A DNA stretch of 64,000 bases, taken from Flavobacterium sp. I3-2 (GTDB taxonomy: Bacteria; Bacteroidota; Bacteroidia; Flavobacteriales; Flavobacteriaceae). This document shows positions 37,144 to 45,313 of this stretch, piece by piece. Made by a program: the position numbers and the translations under genes. Location: contig NZ_CP058306.1 of the NCBI RefSeq assembly GCF_013389595.1, forward strand, positions 2,294,001-2,358,000. The letters are read 5' to 3'. The notes under the pieces are model-generated. The model saw only the letters and a program-made list of their open reading frames with translations, was not told where the DNA came from and did not search any database. How positions within the stretch are numbered: position 1 is the first letter of the stretch; each line of letters starts with the position of its first letter.

Positions 37144-39321
37144 ATGGAAATGCAACAGTTTTACTACGATAACAAAATTGTTAAAAAATTCCTATATGCA
37201 TCTTTACTTTTTGGAGTGATTGGTATGTTGGTAGGATTGGTTTTGGCATTTATGTTTATTTTTCCAGGGCTAAATCAAGATTTACCTTGGCTAAGTTTTG
37301 GTAGAATCAGACCATTACATACAAATGCTGTTATTTTTGCCTTTGTCGGTAATGCTATTTTTGGTGGAGTTTATTATTCTCTTCAAAGATTATTAAAAAC
37401 AAGAATGTACAGCGATGTACTAAGTAACTTAAACTTTTGGGGATGGCAATTAATAATCTTGTCAGCTGTAGTTACTTTACCATTAGGTATAACCTCTTCT
37501 AAAGAATATGCCGAATTAGAATGGCCAATTGACATTGCAATTGCAGTTGTTTGGGTGATTTTCGGTATCAACATGATTATGACAATCTTAAAAAGAAGAG
37601 AACGTCACTTGTATGTAGCTATCTGGTTTTATTTAGCAACATTTGTAACGGTTGCTGTTTTACATATTTTCAATAGTTTAGCTTTACCAGTAAGTTTTAT
37701 TAAATCATATTCTGTTTATGCAGGTGTTCAAGATGCATTAGTACAATGGTGGTATGGACATAATGCTGTTGCATTTTTCTTAACAACACCATTCTTAGGA
37801 TTAATGTATTATTATTTACCTAAAATTGCAAACAGACCAATTTATTCTTACCGTTTATCAATTATCCACTTTTGGTCTTTAATTTTCTTATATATCTGGG
37901 CAGGTCCTCACCATTTATTATATACAGCTTTACCAGAATGGGCTCAAAATTTAGGAGTTGTATTCTCTGTAATGTTGATTGCTCCATCTTGGGGAGGTAT
38001 GATTAATGGTTTATTAACATTAAGAGGAGCCTGGGATAAAGTAAGAACTGAACCGGTATTAAAATTCTTTGTTGTAGCTGTTACAGGTTATGGAATGGCA
38101 ACATTCGAAGGGCCAATGTTATCACTTAAAAATGTAAACGCTATTGCACACTATACAGATTGGATTATTGCTCACGTTCACGTTGGAGCTTTAGCTTGGA
38201 ATGGATTTATGGTTTTTGCTATTGCTTATTGGTTATTACCTCGAATGGCTAAAACAGAATTATATTCTAAATCATTAGCAAACTTCCATTTCTGGATTGG
38301 TACTTTAGGTATTATTTTATATGCAATTCCGTTATACGTTGCTGGATTCCAACAACATTTAATGTGGAAAGATTTTAATCCAGATGGTACTTTAAAATAC
38401 GGAAACTTCTTAGAAACAGTTACTGAAATTATGCCAATGTACTACATGAGAGCAATTGGAGGTACACTTTTCATAATTGGAGTTTTAGTGATGGTTTATA
38501 ACCTGGTTAGAACAATGGTTCCTGCACCAGCAATTGAAGATGAATTAGCAGAAGCTCCTGCTTTAGTTAAAATTTCTCCAAACCGTGTTAAAGGTGAAGC
38601 TTTCCACTCTTGGTTAGAACGTAAACCAATCCAATTAACAGTTTTAGCAACAGTTGCCATTTTGATTGGAGGTATTATTCAGATTGTACCGACAATAGTT
38701 GTGGATTCAAACATACAAACTATTGACAGTGTTAAACCATATACTGCATTAGAATTACAAGGTCGTGATTTATATATCAGAGAAGGTTGTGTAGGATGTC
38801 ACTCTCAGATGATTCGTCCGTTCCGTTCAGAAGTTGAACGCTATGGTGAATATTCAAAATCAGGGGAATATGTTTACGACCATCCTTTCTTATGGGGTTC
38901 TAAACGAACTGGACCAGATTTACATCGTTTAGGTGGTAAATATTCTGATAACTGGCATTTCAATCACATGTACGATCCAGAAAGTACTTCTGCAGGTTCA
39001 ATAATGCCAGCTTATAAATGGTTATATGAAAATAAACCAATGGATCATTCAGAAATTGAAACTAAAATGCGTGTAATGGTTAAACTAGGTGTTCCTTACA
39101 CAGAAGAAGATATTCAAAATGCACAAGCAAGTCTTAAAGCACAAGCTATGCAAATTGAACAAAACTTAATGAATGATCCTGATTTTGTTAAATCATACGA
39201 AGCAAGTAAAAAAGCTGCTGAGTTAAAAGGTGAAGAATTTACGCCAATGAGCGATCGTGAAATAACTGCCTTAATAGCTTATTTACAGCGTTTAGGTACT
39301 GATATTAAAGTAAAAAAATAA
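37144..39321 (+). CDS. ccoNO: cbb3-type cytochrome c oxidase, fused subunits I and II (CcoN-CcoO)
   Basis: A 725-residue fusion. Residues 1 to about 480 are the heme-copper oxidase subunit CcoN with a dozen membrane helices and metal-ligand histidines (RPLHTNAVIFAF, WWYGHNAVAFFLTTPFLG, WAGPHHLLYTALPEW, IIAHVHVGALAWNG). From about 490 comes CcoO: an anchor helix (LTVLATVAILIGGIIQIVP) and a monoheme cytochrome c domain with CVGCHSQMIRPF. In Proteobacteria these are separate proteins; the fusion is usual in Bacteroidota. It is the catalytic core of a high-affinity terminal oxidase for growth at low oxygen. Confidence 0.95.
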   Translation: MEMQQFYYDNKIVKKFLYASLLFGVIGMLVGLVLAFMFIFPGLNQDLPWLSFGRIRPLHTNAVIFAFVGNAIFGGVYYSLQRLLKTRMYSDVLSNLNFWGWQLIILSAVVTLPLGITSSKEYAELEWPIDIAIAVVWVIFGINMIMTILKRRERHLYVAIWFYLATFVTVAVLHIFNSLALPVSFIKSYSVYAGVQDALVQWWYGHNAVAFFLTTPFLGLMYYYLPKIANRPIYSYRLSIIHFWSLIFLYIWAGPHHLLYTALPEWAQNLGVVFSVMLIAPSWGGMINGLLTLRGAWDKVRTEPVLKFFVVAVTGYGMATFEGPMLSLKNVNAIAHYTDWIIAHVHVGALAWNGFMVFAIAYWLLPRMAKTELYSKSLANFHFWIGTLGIILYAIPLYVAGFQQHLMWKDFNPDGTLKYGNFLETVTEIMPMYYMRAIGGTLFIIGVLVMVYNLVRTMVPAPAIEDELAEAPALVKISPNRVKGEAFHSWLERKPIQLTVLATVAILIGGIIQIVPTIVVDSNIQTIDSVKPYTALELQGRDLYIREGCVGCHSQMIRPFRSEVERYGEYSKSGEYVYDHPFLWGSKRTGPDLHRLGGKYSDNWHFNHMYDPESTSAGSIMPAYKWLYENKPMDHSEIETKMRVMVKLGVPYTEEDIQNAQASLKAQAMQIEQNLMNDPDFVKSYEASKKAAELKGEEFTPMSDREITALIAYLQRLGTDIKVKK

Positions 39322-39332
39322 ATAGTTGAGTT

Positions 39333-39524
39333 ATGTTAAAGTTTATCAAACATAATTTGGATCATATTTCTGGGATAGAAATTTATCCAATCATCGCTTT
39401 ACTAATCTTCTTTTTCTTCTTTTTGGGATTATATATATGGGTTTTTACCTATAAAAAAGAAAAAATTAATCAATTGAGTAACCTTCCTTTTGAGGAAGGT
39501 ACTCAAAACTCTAAAAATGAATAG
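39333..39524 (+). CDS. ccoQ: cbb3 oxidase small subunit, CcoQ-like
   Basis: A 63-residue protein with a single membrane helix (IYPIIALLIFFFFFLGLYIWVF) and a basic then acidic tail. Size, one-helix layout and position between ccoNO and ccoP identify it as the CcoQ-type subunit that stabilises the complex. Sequence conservation in this family is low, so the call leans on context. Two bases separate it from ccoP. Confidence 0.8.
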   Translation: MLKFIKHNLDHISGIEIYPIIALLIFFFFFLGLYIWVFTYKKEKINQLSNLPFEEGTQNSKNE

Positions 39525-39526
39525 TT

Positions 39527-40471
39527 ATGAAAAGATTTTTTCCAGTTTACGTAAGAGTACCGCTTCTTTTCGCAATATTTTTTGGATGTGTTGAATATTT
39601 TATTGACTCTGGTGATAAACCTGCTTTTATAGAATATCCATCTGTATTGTTATTGTTAGGATTGTTTCTTTTTGTTCAGATTGCAGTTGAGGTAGTTGCT
39701 TCTTCTGTAAACAAGGTTGTAACGGCTTTAATGACTCCAGAAGAAAGAGCTGAAAAAGAAAAGTTAGATAATTTACCATTAGCTCAATCTAAAGGATACA
39801 AAAAGTTAATGAAACTTTTAACACGTACCAGACCACAAGAAGATGAAGCTTTAATTGTTTTAGATCATAATTATGATGGAATTAAAGAATTAGATAATGA
39901 TTTACCACCATGGTGGGTATATTTGTTCTACGGTACAATAATCTTTGGTGTTATTTATTTTGCAAAATACCAATTTTTTGGAGGTGATAACCAAATTCAA
40001 GAACTTGATAAAGAGATGGCAGCTGCTAAAATTCAAATTGAAGAATATAAAAAAACAGCTCCAGATTTGTTAACTGCTGATAAAGTTACCTTACTAACAG
40101 ATCAAGCTGATTTAGCTGCAGGTAAGAAAATATTTGACACAAACTGTGTGGCTTGTCACAAAGCAGATGGAGGTGGAAGTATCGGGCCAAACTTAACAGA
40201 TGAATATTGGATTTTAGGTGGAGATGTAAAAGATGTTTTCAATACCATAATGGAAGGTGGTCGTGATGGAAAAGGAATGGTACCTTGGAAAGCACAAATT
40301 AAACCATCAGATATCCAAAAAGTAGCGAGTTATATTTTATCATTACAAGGTTCAAATCCACCAGATGCAAAAGCACCAGAAGGAGATTTGTTTACTCCAA
40401 CACAAACAAATACTACCGAAGCTGTAAATGATAGTTTACAAAAACCAGCAGCAGAAGTAGCTCAAAATTAA
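39527..40471 (+). CDS. ccoP: cbb3 oxidase subunit III CcoP, monoheme form
   Basis: A 314-residue membrane-bound cytochrome c. Two N-terminal helices (YPSVLLLLGLFLFVQIAVEVVA is the second), a cytosolic loop, the CcoP N-domain (LDNDLPPWWVYLFYGTIIFGVIYF) and a single heme c site CVACHKADGGGSIGPNLTD starting at C207, with a distal Met in GMVPW. Proteobacterial CcoP carries two CxxCH motifs; only one is present here. The C-terminus is a disordered Pro/Thr/Asn/Ala tail. It transfers electrons from cytochrome c to the fused oxidase. Confidence 0.92.
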   Translation: MKRFFPVYVRVPLLFAIFFGCVEYFIDSGDKPAFIEYPSVLLLLGLFLFVQIAVEVVASSVNKVVTALMTPEERAEKEKLDNLPLAQSKGYKKLMKLLTRTRPQEDEALIVLDHNYDGIKELDNDLPPWWVYLFYGTIIFGVIYFAKYQFFGGDNQIQELDKEMAAAKIQIEEYKKTAPDLLTADKVTLLTDQADLAAGKKIFDTNCVACHKADGGGSIGPNLTDEYWILGGDVKDVFNTIMEGGRDGKGMVPWKAQIKPSDIQKVASYILSLQGSNPPDAKAPEGDLFTPTQTNTTEAVNDSLQKPAAEVAQN

Positions 40472-40509
40472 GGTTGAAAATAACCTATATTTAGTTTTAT
40501 TTTTTTATT

Positions 40510-40544
40510 GACCACAGCTATTTCTATGGTTGTGGTCTTTTTTT
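40510..40544 (+). terminator. Terminator between ccoP and ccoG
   Basis: GACCACA pairs with TGTGGTC around a 14-base loop (partly paired further), followed by a run of seven T. It could reduce expression of the downstream maturation genes relative to the structural ones. Confidence 0.75.
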
Positions 40545-40579
40545 AAAGGAAACTTTTAATTAATTTAAATACTGTTAAA

Positions 40580-41998
40580 ATGTCAAAAGAAATAGATGAT
40601 AGTTTTAGAGACAGTATCGGAACTATAAATAGTGACGGTAAACGTAAATGGATTTATCCTAAAAAACCATCGGGTAAATTTTATAATAAACGAAAAATCA
40701 CTAGTTATTTTCTGATACTTTTTTTATTGAGCGCCCCTTTCATCAAAATTAATGGTAATCAATTTTTACTATTCAATGTATTTGATAGAAAATTTAATAT
40801 TTTTAGTATTCAATTTTGGCCCCAAGATTTTTATTTAGTTGTAATATCTTTAATTATCGGGGTAGTTTTTGTATCTTTATTCACAGTTGCATTCGGTCGA
40901 ATTTTCTGTGGTTGGATTTGTCCTCAGACCATATTTTTAGAAATGGTTTTCAGAAGAATTGAATATTGGATTGATGGCGATCGTGGAGCACAAATCCGAT
41001 TAGATAAACAAGAATGGAACGCAGAAAAAATAAGAAAACGAATCACAAAATGGTTTATATTCTTCTTGATTTCTTTTGTTATTGCAAATGTATTTTTGTC
41101 TTATTTATTGGGTAGTGACGAAGTTTTAAGAATGATTACTGAAGGTCCAGCAAACAATTTATCGACCTTAATTGCATTGTTGATTTTTACTGGAGTTTTC
41201 TATTTTGTCTTTGTATGGTTCAGAGAACAAGTTTGTATAATTGCTTGTCCGTACGGAAGATTACAAGGGGTTCTTTTAGATGATAAATCTATCGTTGTTG
41301 CCTATGACTATGTTCGTGGAGAAGGTGAAAACGGTAGGGCAAAATTTAAAAAGAATGAAAACCGAAGCGAAACGGGCTTTGGAGATTGTATTGATTGTAA
41401 ACAATGTGTAAACGTTTGTCCAACCGGAATCGATATTCGTAACGGAACGCAATTAGAATGTACTAATTGTACAGCATGTATCGATGAATGTGACGCAATG
41501 ATGGAATCGGTTAATTTGCCAAAAGGTTTAATTAGATATGCATCTGAAATTGAAATTTCTAAAAAAGAGAAGTTTAAATTCACACCTAGATTAAAAGGAT
41601 ATTCAGCGGTTTTATTTATACTAATTGGTATTTTAACAGGATTATTGTTTTTGAGAAGCGATGTTGAAGCTCGAATTTTAAGATTACCTGGTCAACTTTT
41701 TGAACATAAAGGAGAAAATATAAGTAATGTTTACACCTTTAAAATCATCAATAAAACAGCAAAAGATTACGATGATGTTTCAATTCGATTAGTGAAGCCA
41801 CAAGGTACTGTGATTTTAGTTTCCAAAGATAAAATCAAATTAAGTAAGGAAGGCATGGCTCAAGGAACTATTTTTATTGAGATTCCAGAAGTTTTAATCG
41901 AAAGTGATAAAACGAGATTAGATATCGAAATTTTAAATGGCGAAGAAGTAATTGATAAAACAACGACTACTTTTCTTGGACCAAGAAGTTTTAATTAA
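40580..41998 (+). CDS. ccoG: cbb3 oxidase accessory protein CcoG (polyferredoxin)
   Basis: A 472-residue membrane protein with several helices, the C-x-x-x-C-P motifs FCGWICPQTIFLEM and CIIACPYGRLQ, and a two-[4Fe-4S] ferredoxin block (GFGDCIDCKQCVNVCPTGIDIR, then CTNCTACIDECDAMM). CcoG reduces copper for delivery during cbb3 assembly. A C-terminal immunoglobulin-like domain follows the last helix. It lies beyond a terminator after ccoP and 12 bases before fixH. Confidence 0.92.
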   Translation: MSKEIDDSFRDSIGTINSDGKRKWIYPKKPSGKFYNKRKITSYFLILFLLSAPFIKINGNQFLLFNVFDRKFNIFSIQFWPQDFYLVVISLIIGVVFVSLFTVAFGRIFCGWICPQTIFLEMVFRRIEYWIDGDRGAQIRLDKQEWNAEKIRKRITKWFIFFLISFVIANVFLSYLLGSDEVLRMITEGPANNLSTLIALLIFTGVFYFVFVWFREQVCIIACPYGRLQGVLLDDKSIVVAYDYVRGEGENGRAKFKKNENRSETGFGDCIDCKQCVNVCPTGIDIRNGTQLECTNCTACIDECDAMMESVNLPKGLIRYASEIEISKKEKFKFTPRLKGYSAVLFILIGILTGLLFLRSDVEARILRLPGQLFEHKGENISNVYTFKIINKTAKDYDDVSIRLVKPQGTVILVSKDKIKLSKEGMAQGTIFIEIPEVLIESDKTRLDIEILNGEEVIDKTTTTFLGPRSFN

Positions 41999-42010
41999 AA
42001 AACATACATC

Positions 42011-42460
42011 ATGAAATTTAATTGGGGAACAGGTATTACTATCGGAATTATTTTATTTATGGCTTTTATCTTGCAATACGTAATTCGTGTTCAAGTTGAT
42101 TCTAGATATGATAATGAATTAGTAACAGAAGATTATTATCAAGCAGAAACGCTGATAGATTCTAAATATGAAAAAAAACAAAATGCTAATAATCTTGCTA
42201 CAAAAGTTAGTATAAAAAATGTAGCCGAAGGATTAGTAGTTGAATTTCCATCTGATTTTGATTTTTCTAAGATTAAAGGAGAAATTTCTTTGTATAGACC
42301 ATCTAATCAAAAACTAGATCAAACAGTTCCGTTAACTTTGACTTCAAATGCTTTTTTAATTCCTAAAAATCAGTTAGAATCGGGGAGATGGGATATTTCT
42401 GTAGATTGGTCATATGACGAAATTTCATATTTAAACAGTGAGTCGTTGAATTTAAATTAA
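42011..42460 (+). CDS. ccoH: FixH/CcoH family protein
   Basis: A 149-residue protein with one N-terminal membrane helix (GTGITIGIILFMAFILQYVI) and a periplasmic beta-sandwich (VTEDYYQAETLIDSKYE, VEFPSDFDFSKIKGEISLYRPS, then GRWDISVDW). FixH/CcoH is required for stable assembly of cbb3 oxidase. Four bases separate it from the next gene. Confidence 0.88.
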   Translation: MKFNWGTGITIGIILFMAFILQYVIRVQVDSRYDNELVTEDYYQAETLIDSKYEKKQNANNLATKVSIKNVAEGLVVEFPSDFDFSKIKGEISLYRPSNQKLDQTVPLTLTSNAFLIPKNQLESGRWDISVDWSYDEISYLNSESLNLN

Positions 42461-42464
42461 GTGC

Positions 42465-43163
42465 ATGTTATCAGCTCTTTTGTTTGGTTTATTGAGCAGT
42501 TTACATTGTGTTGGAATGTGCGGGCCAATTGCGTTAATGCTTCCTGTAAGTAGACAAAATACAGCTTTAAGAATCATTCAAACACTATTGTATCATATCG
42601 GAAGAATAATTTCATACACTACTTTAGGTTTTATTTTTGGGATTTTCGGAAAAGGTTTTTTTATTGCTGGAATTCAACAACGTTTTTCAATCGTTATCGG
42701 AATTTTAATGATTTTATATGTTGTATTACCTAAAAACAATTTAGAGAAAATTCGATTTTTAAATCCAATTTTTAAAATAATATCTAAAATTAAAAGTAGT
42801 TTAGGAAAATTGCTTACCAATAAGTCCAAAACCAGTTTTTTACTAATAGGAATTTTAAACGGATTTTTACCATGCGCAATGATTTATGTTGCACTTTTTG
42901 GAGCTTTAGCAACTCAAGACGCATTACAAGGCGCATTGTATATGATGATTTTTGGAATCGGAACTATTCCTTTAATGAGTTTAGTTGTTCTAATTTCAAA
43001 TAAATTAACTGTAGTAACGCGTAATAAGATTTTAAAATTAGTACCTGTTTTTGTTGTAATATTAGGTACGTTATTTATACTTAGAGGGTTAGGTTTGAAT
43101 ATCCCATTTGTTTCACCTGGGACTTTAAATTTGTTTGTTAGTTCTAACCCAGATTGTTTTTAA
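42465..43163 (+). CDS. Sulfite exporter TauE/SafE-like (UreH/DsbD-type) membrane protein
   Basis: A 232-residue membrane protein of six or so helices. The N-terminal ALLFGLLSSLHCVGMCGPIAL contains the HCxxMCGP motif of the family often found beside cbb3 oxidase genes, and the repeat half has GILNGFLPCAMIYVALFGAL. Proteins of this type are linked with copper or thiol handling for oxidase maturation. It ends the cbb3 cluster and is closed by the terminator at 43175. The exact substrate is not known. Confidence 0.82.
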   Translation: MLSALLFGLLSSLHCVGMCGPIALMLPVSRQNTALRIIQTLLYHIGRIISYTTLGFIFGIFGKGFFIAGIQQRFSIVIGILMILYVVLPKNNLEKIRFLNPIFKIISKIKSSLGKLLTNKSKTSFLLIGILNGFLPCAMIYVALFGALATQDALQGALYMMIFGIGTIPLMSLVVLISNKLTVVTRNKILKLVPVFVVILGTLFILRGLGLNIPFVSPGTLNLFVSSNPDCF

Positions 43164-43174
43164 GAATTTAAAGC

Positions 43175-43206
43175 AAAAAAACTGAGCCTTAAAGCTCAGT
43201 TTTTTT
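43175..43206. terminator. Bidirectional terminator closing the cbb3 cluster
   Basis: AAAAACTGAGC / GCTCAGTTTTT stem with a 6-base loop and T run, between convergent genes. Confidence 0.9.
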
Positions 43207-43207
43207 G

Positions 43208-44266
43208 TTATTCGTTACAATATTTAATTTTTCTTGTAACCTTATAAGTTGGAATATTATTAAAACTTACATCTTTTGAAATCCAATTTCCTTTATTGTC
43301 AAAAGTGTAAATAAAAGTTTTATCAAACTTCTCTTTGTTATTGAAATTGTTGACTTCATACTTTAGGATGTTGTTTTTATCATCATATTGATAAGTTGTA
43401 CTGATCAAAACATTTCCGTTTAATTTTGTTTCTGACTTTTCGATTTTATTTTGCTTGTTATAAACATTTATTTCTTCATAAGTCGAATTATCCGAAACCG
43501 CAAAGCTTGATTTATAAATCAAATCGTTATTCTGATTGTATTTAAAATTTTCAGTAGCTTCTTCTTTTCCATCAGCATCTAAATAAATAACTGAAGTAAT
43601 TTTTTTTCCATCGTAAGTAAAAAGTTGCGATGAGGTTATTTGCTTGTTCTTGTTGAAATGAGTTTCTTTTACTATTTCGTTTTTATCATATTCATAAGCA
43701 ATCGAATCTAAAATCTGTAGACTTTGTGAATAGATAACTTTACTTTTCATAATTTCACCATTTCTAACTATTTTAACCACTTTTAGAGGTGAAGCACTTC
43801 CACTGGTAAAATAATCTTCGCGAACCAAAAAGTTGTCAGAAAATGTGTTTTTCTGTTCTTCGATGATTTGATTTTTATTTGTTGATTTTTTAAAATGCGC
43901 AATATTATTTAGTGAATCATAAATTGTTTCGCTCAAAATAAAATTATCTGCTGCAATAAATTGTTTTTTTGTTAAGGGGAAATTCAGTTTTTCAAATGTA
44001 TTTGTTTCAACTAATACATTTTGATTGTTGTAAATGGAATCTTTAACCAAATATCCAAATGAGTTAAATATATAAGTTGCGTTTTTCTCGTCAATTGTAA
44101 AATTTGATTTATCAAGAATGGTTACTTTCTGATTGATCTCGCATACACGATCTTTTAAATCAAAAAAGATATAATCATTGTCTTTTGCCAATTCAGGCAG
44201 CTCAACATTTTTTTTACATTGTATAAGTAAAAGAGAAACTGAAGCAAATAATAGTATTCTTTTCAT
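43208..44266 (-). CDS. Predicted lipoprotein with YD-like beta-hairpin repeats
   Basis: A 352-residue lipoprotein (signal LLFASVSLLLIQCKK). The body is a series of imperfect beta-hairpin units such as YIFNSFGYLVKD, FTYDGKKITSVIYLD, YQYDDKNNILKYE and YTFDNKGNWISK, similar to RHS/YD-like repeats in Bacteroidota surface lipoproteins. It lies 9 bases after the next gene upstream, so the two lipoproteins form a pair. No function recognised. Confidence 0.7.
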   Translation of the reverse strand: MKRILLFASVSLLLIQCKKNVELPELAKDNDYIFFDLKDRVCEINQKVTILDKSNFTIDEKNATYIFNSFGYLVKDSIYNNQNVLVETNTFEKLNFPLTKKQFIAADNFILSETIYDSLNNIAHFKKSTNKNQIIEEQKNTFSDNFLVREDYFTSGSASPLKVVKIVRNGEIMKSKVIYSQSLQILDSIAYEYDKNEIVKETHFNKNKQITSSQLFTYDGKKITSVIYLDADGKEEATENFKYNQNNDLIYKSSFAVSDNSTYEEINVYNKQNKIEKSETKLNGNVLISTTYQYDDKNNILKYEVNNFNNKEKFDKTFIYTFDNKGNWISKDVSFNNIPTYKVTRKIKYCNE

Positions 44267-44275
44267 TTGTTATTT

Positions 44276-45211
44276 TTATGTGTTAGTAGTGACTATGCTT
44301 AAAACCTGTTCATTAATCGTGAAACTATCCGTTCCATTTGTGAATATGGCATTTTTAAGAACATAAGTTGTTGAATATCCAATGATAACTTCTGGGTTTT
44401 CAATTGTTGAATTTGCAGTTGTAATCACTTCAATAACACCTTGATTTGCTGTCCATTCTTCTTTAATTTTAACAGTAGAATCAGTAAAATTCAAATCGCA
44501 AAATTCATTCGCATCAACAACTTGATTCAAAAGATAGAATTTGACAAAAGTATCTGTATTTAGATTTATTGTTTGAGTTCCAACTTCTATTTCTGACTGA
44601 ATATCCGAACCAATAATTTTAAAACCTTGTTCTCCTTTAGCGAAAAGAATATTTGAATTTGTACAATAAGTTGGACCGTTTGATAAATTAAAATCTAAAG
44701 TTGAAGTTGAATTTGTATATTCGCCAAAATTATAATTTTCGTATTTCAATTCTTTTTCTCCGTTCGTAAGAATGATATTTTCAAAATTAAACGAAACTAC
44801 ATAATTAATCGTAACTCTTGAATCATCAGCTTTTTGTTCAATTTTTCGAATACGTTTATATTTTATTGCACCTCCATTATTTACATTAAATTCATCAACT
44901 ACTTGCGGAAATGCTGGAGTGATAACATTACAAATCGAACCTGCTATTGCTTTGTCACTGTATAAACGATATACAATTTCATTACTATTGCTAATAGTAT
45001 GAGAATATTCTTGATTTAAAACTAAATTTTCAGTATTTAAATTTGAAAGATAAAGAAACAACATTTCGTTATTATTCAGTTTGTAATAAATCCCTTTATC
45101 TGTACATTTCTGAACATTCCCAGAGAAATTTAATTCATCAAAAATCAAATCTCCATCATCACAACCTGTAAGTATTGAACCGATAAACAATAGTAAAGCT
45201 AACTTTTTCAT
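44276..45211 (-). CDS. Predicted lipoprotein of unknown function
   Basis: A 311-residue lipoprotein (signal LLLFIGSILTGCDDGD). The rest is beta-rich with an internal duplication: NVQKCTDKGIYYKLNNNEMLFLYL and SNGPTYCTNSNILFAKGEQGFKI have similar positions, as do the two DEFNVNN/ANEFCDLN segments. I do not recognise the family. Divergent from the MFS transporter gene; co-directional with the following lipoprotein. Confidence 0.65.
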   Translation of the reverse strand: MKKLALLLFIGSILTGCDDGDLIFDELNFSGNVQKCTDKGIYYKLNNNEMLFLYLSNLNTENLVLNQEYSHTISNSNEIVYRLYSDKAIAGSICNVITPAFPQVVDEFNVNNGGAIKYKRIRKIEQKADDSRVTINYVVSFNFENIILTNGEKELKYENYNFGEYTNSTSTLDFNLSNGPTYCTNSNILFAKGEQGFKIIGSDIQSEIEVGTQTINLNTDTFVKFYLLNQVVDANEFCDLNFTDSTVKIKEEWTANQGVIEVITTANSTIENPEVIIGYSTTYVLKNAIFTNGTDSFTINEQVLSIVTTNT

Positions 45212-45286
45212 GTCATTGAATTTTCAACAAAAATAACTTATTTCTATAAACTTTAGCAAACTTATTTAAACATTCATTCGATTTCT

Positions 45287-45294
45287 TATATTTG
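45287..45294 (+). promoter_or_regulatory. Possible -7 box of the MFS transporter promoter
   Basis: TATATTTG matches the Bacteroidota TAnnTTTG -7 element and lies 19 bases before the ATG. No good TTTG partner was found at the expected distance, so this is tentative. Confidence 0.35.
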
Positions 45295-45313
45295 AAGATA
45301 AATAATAAATAGA

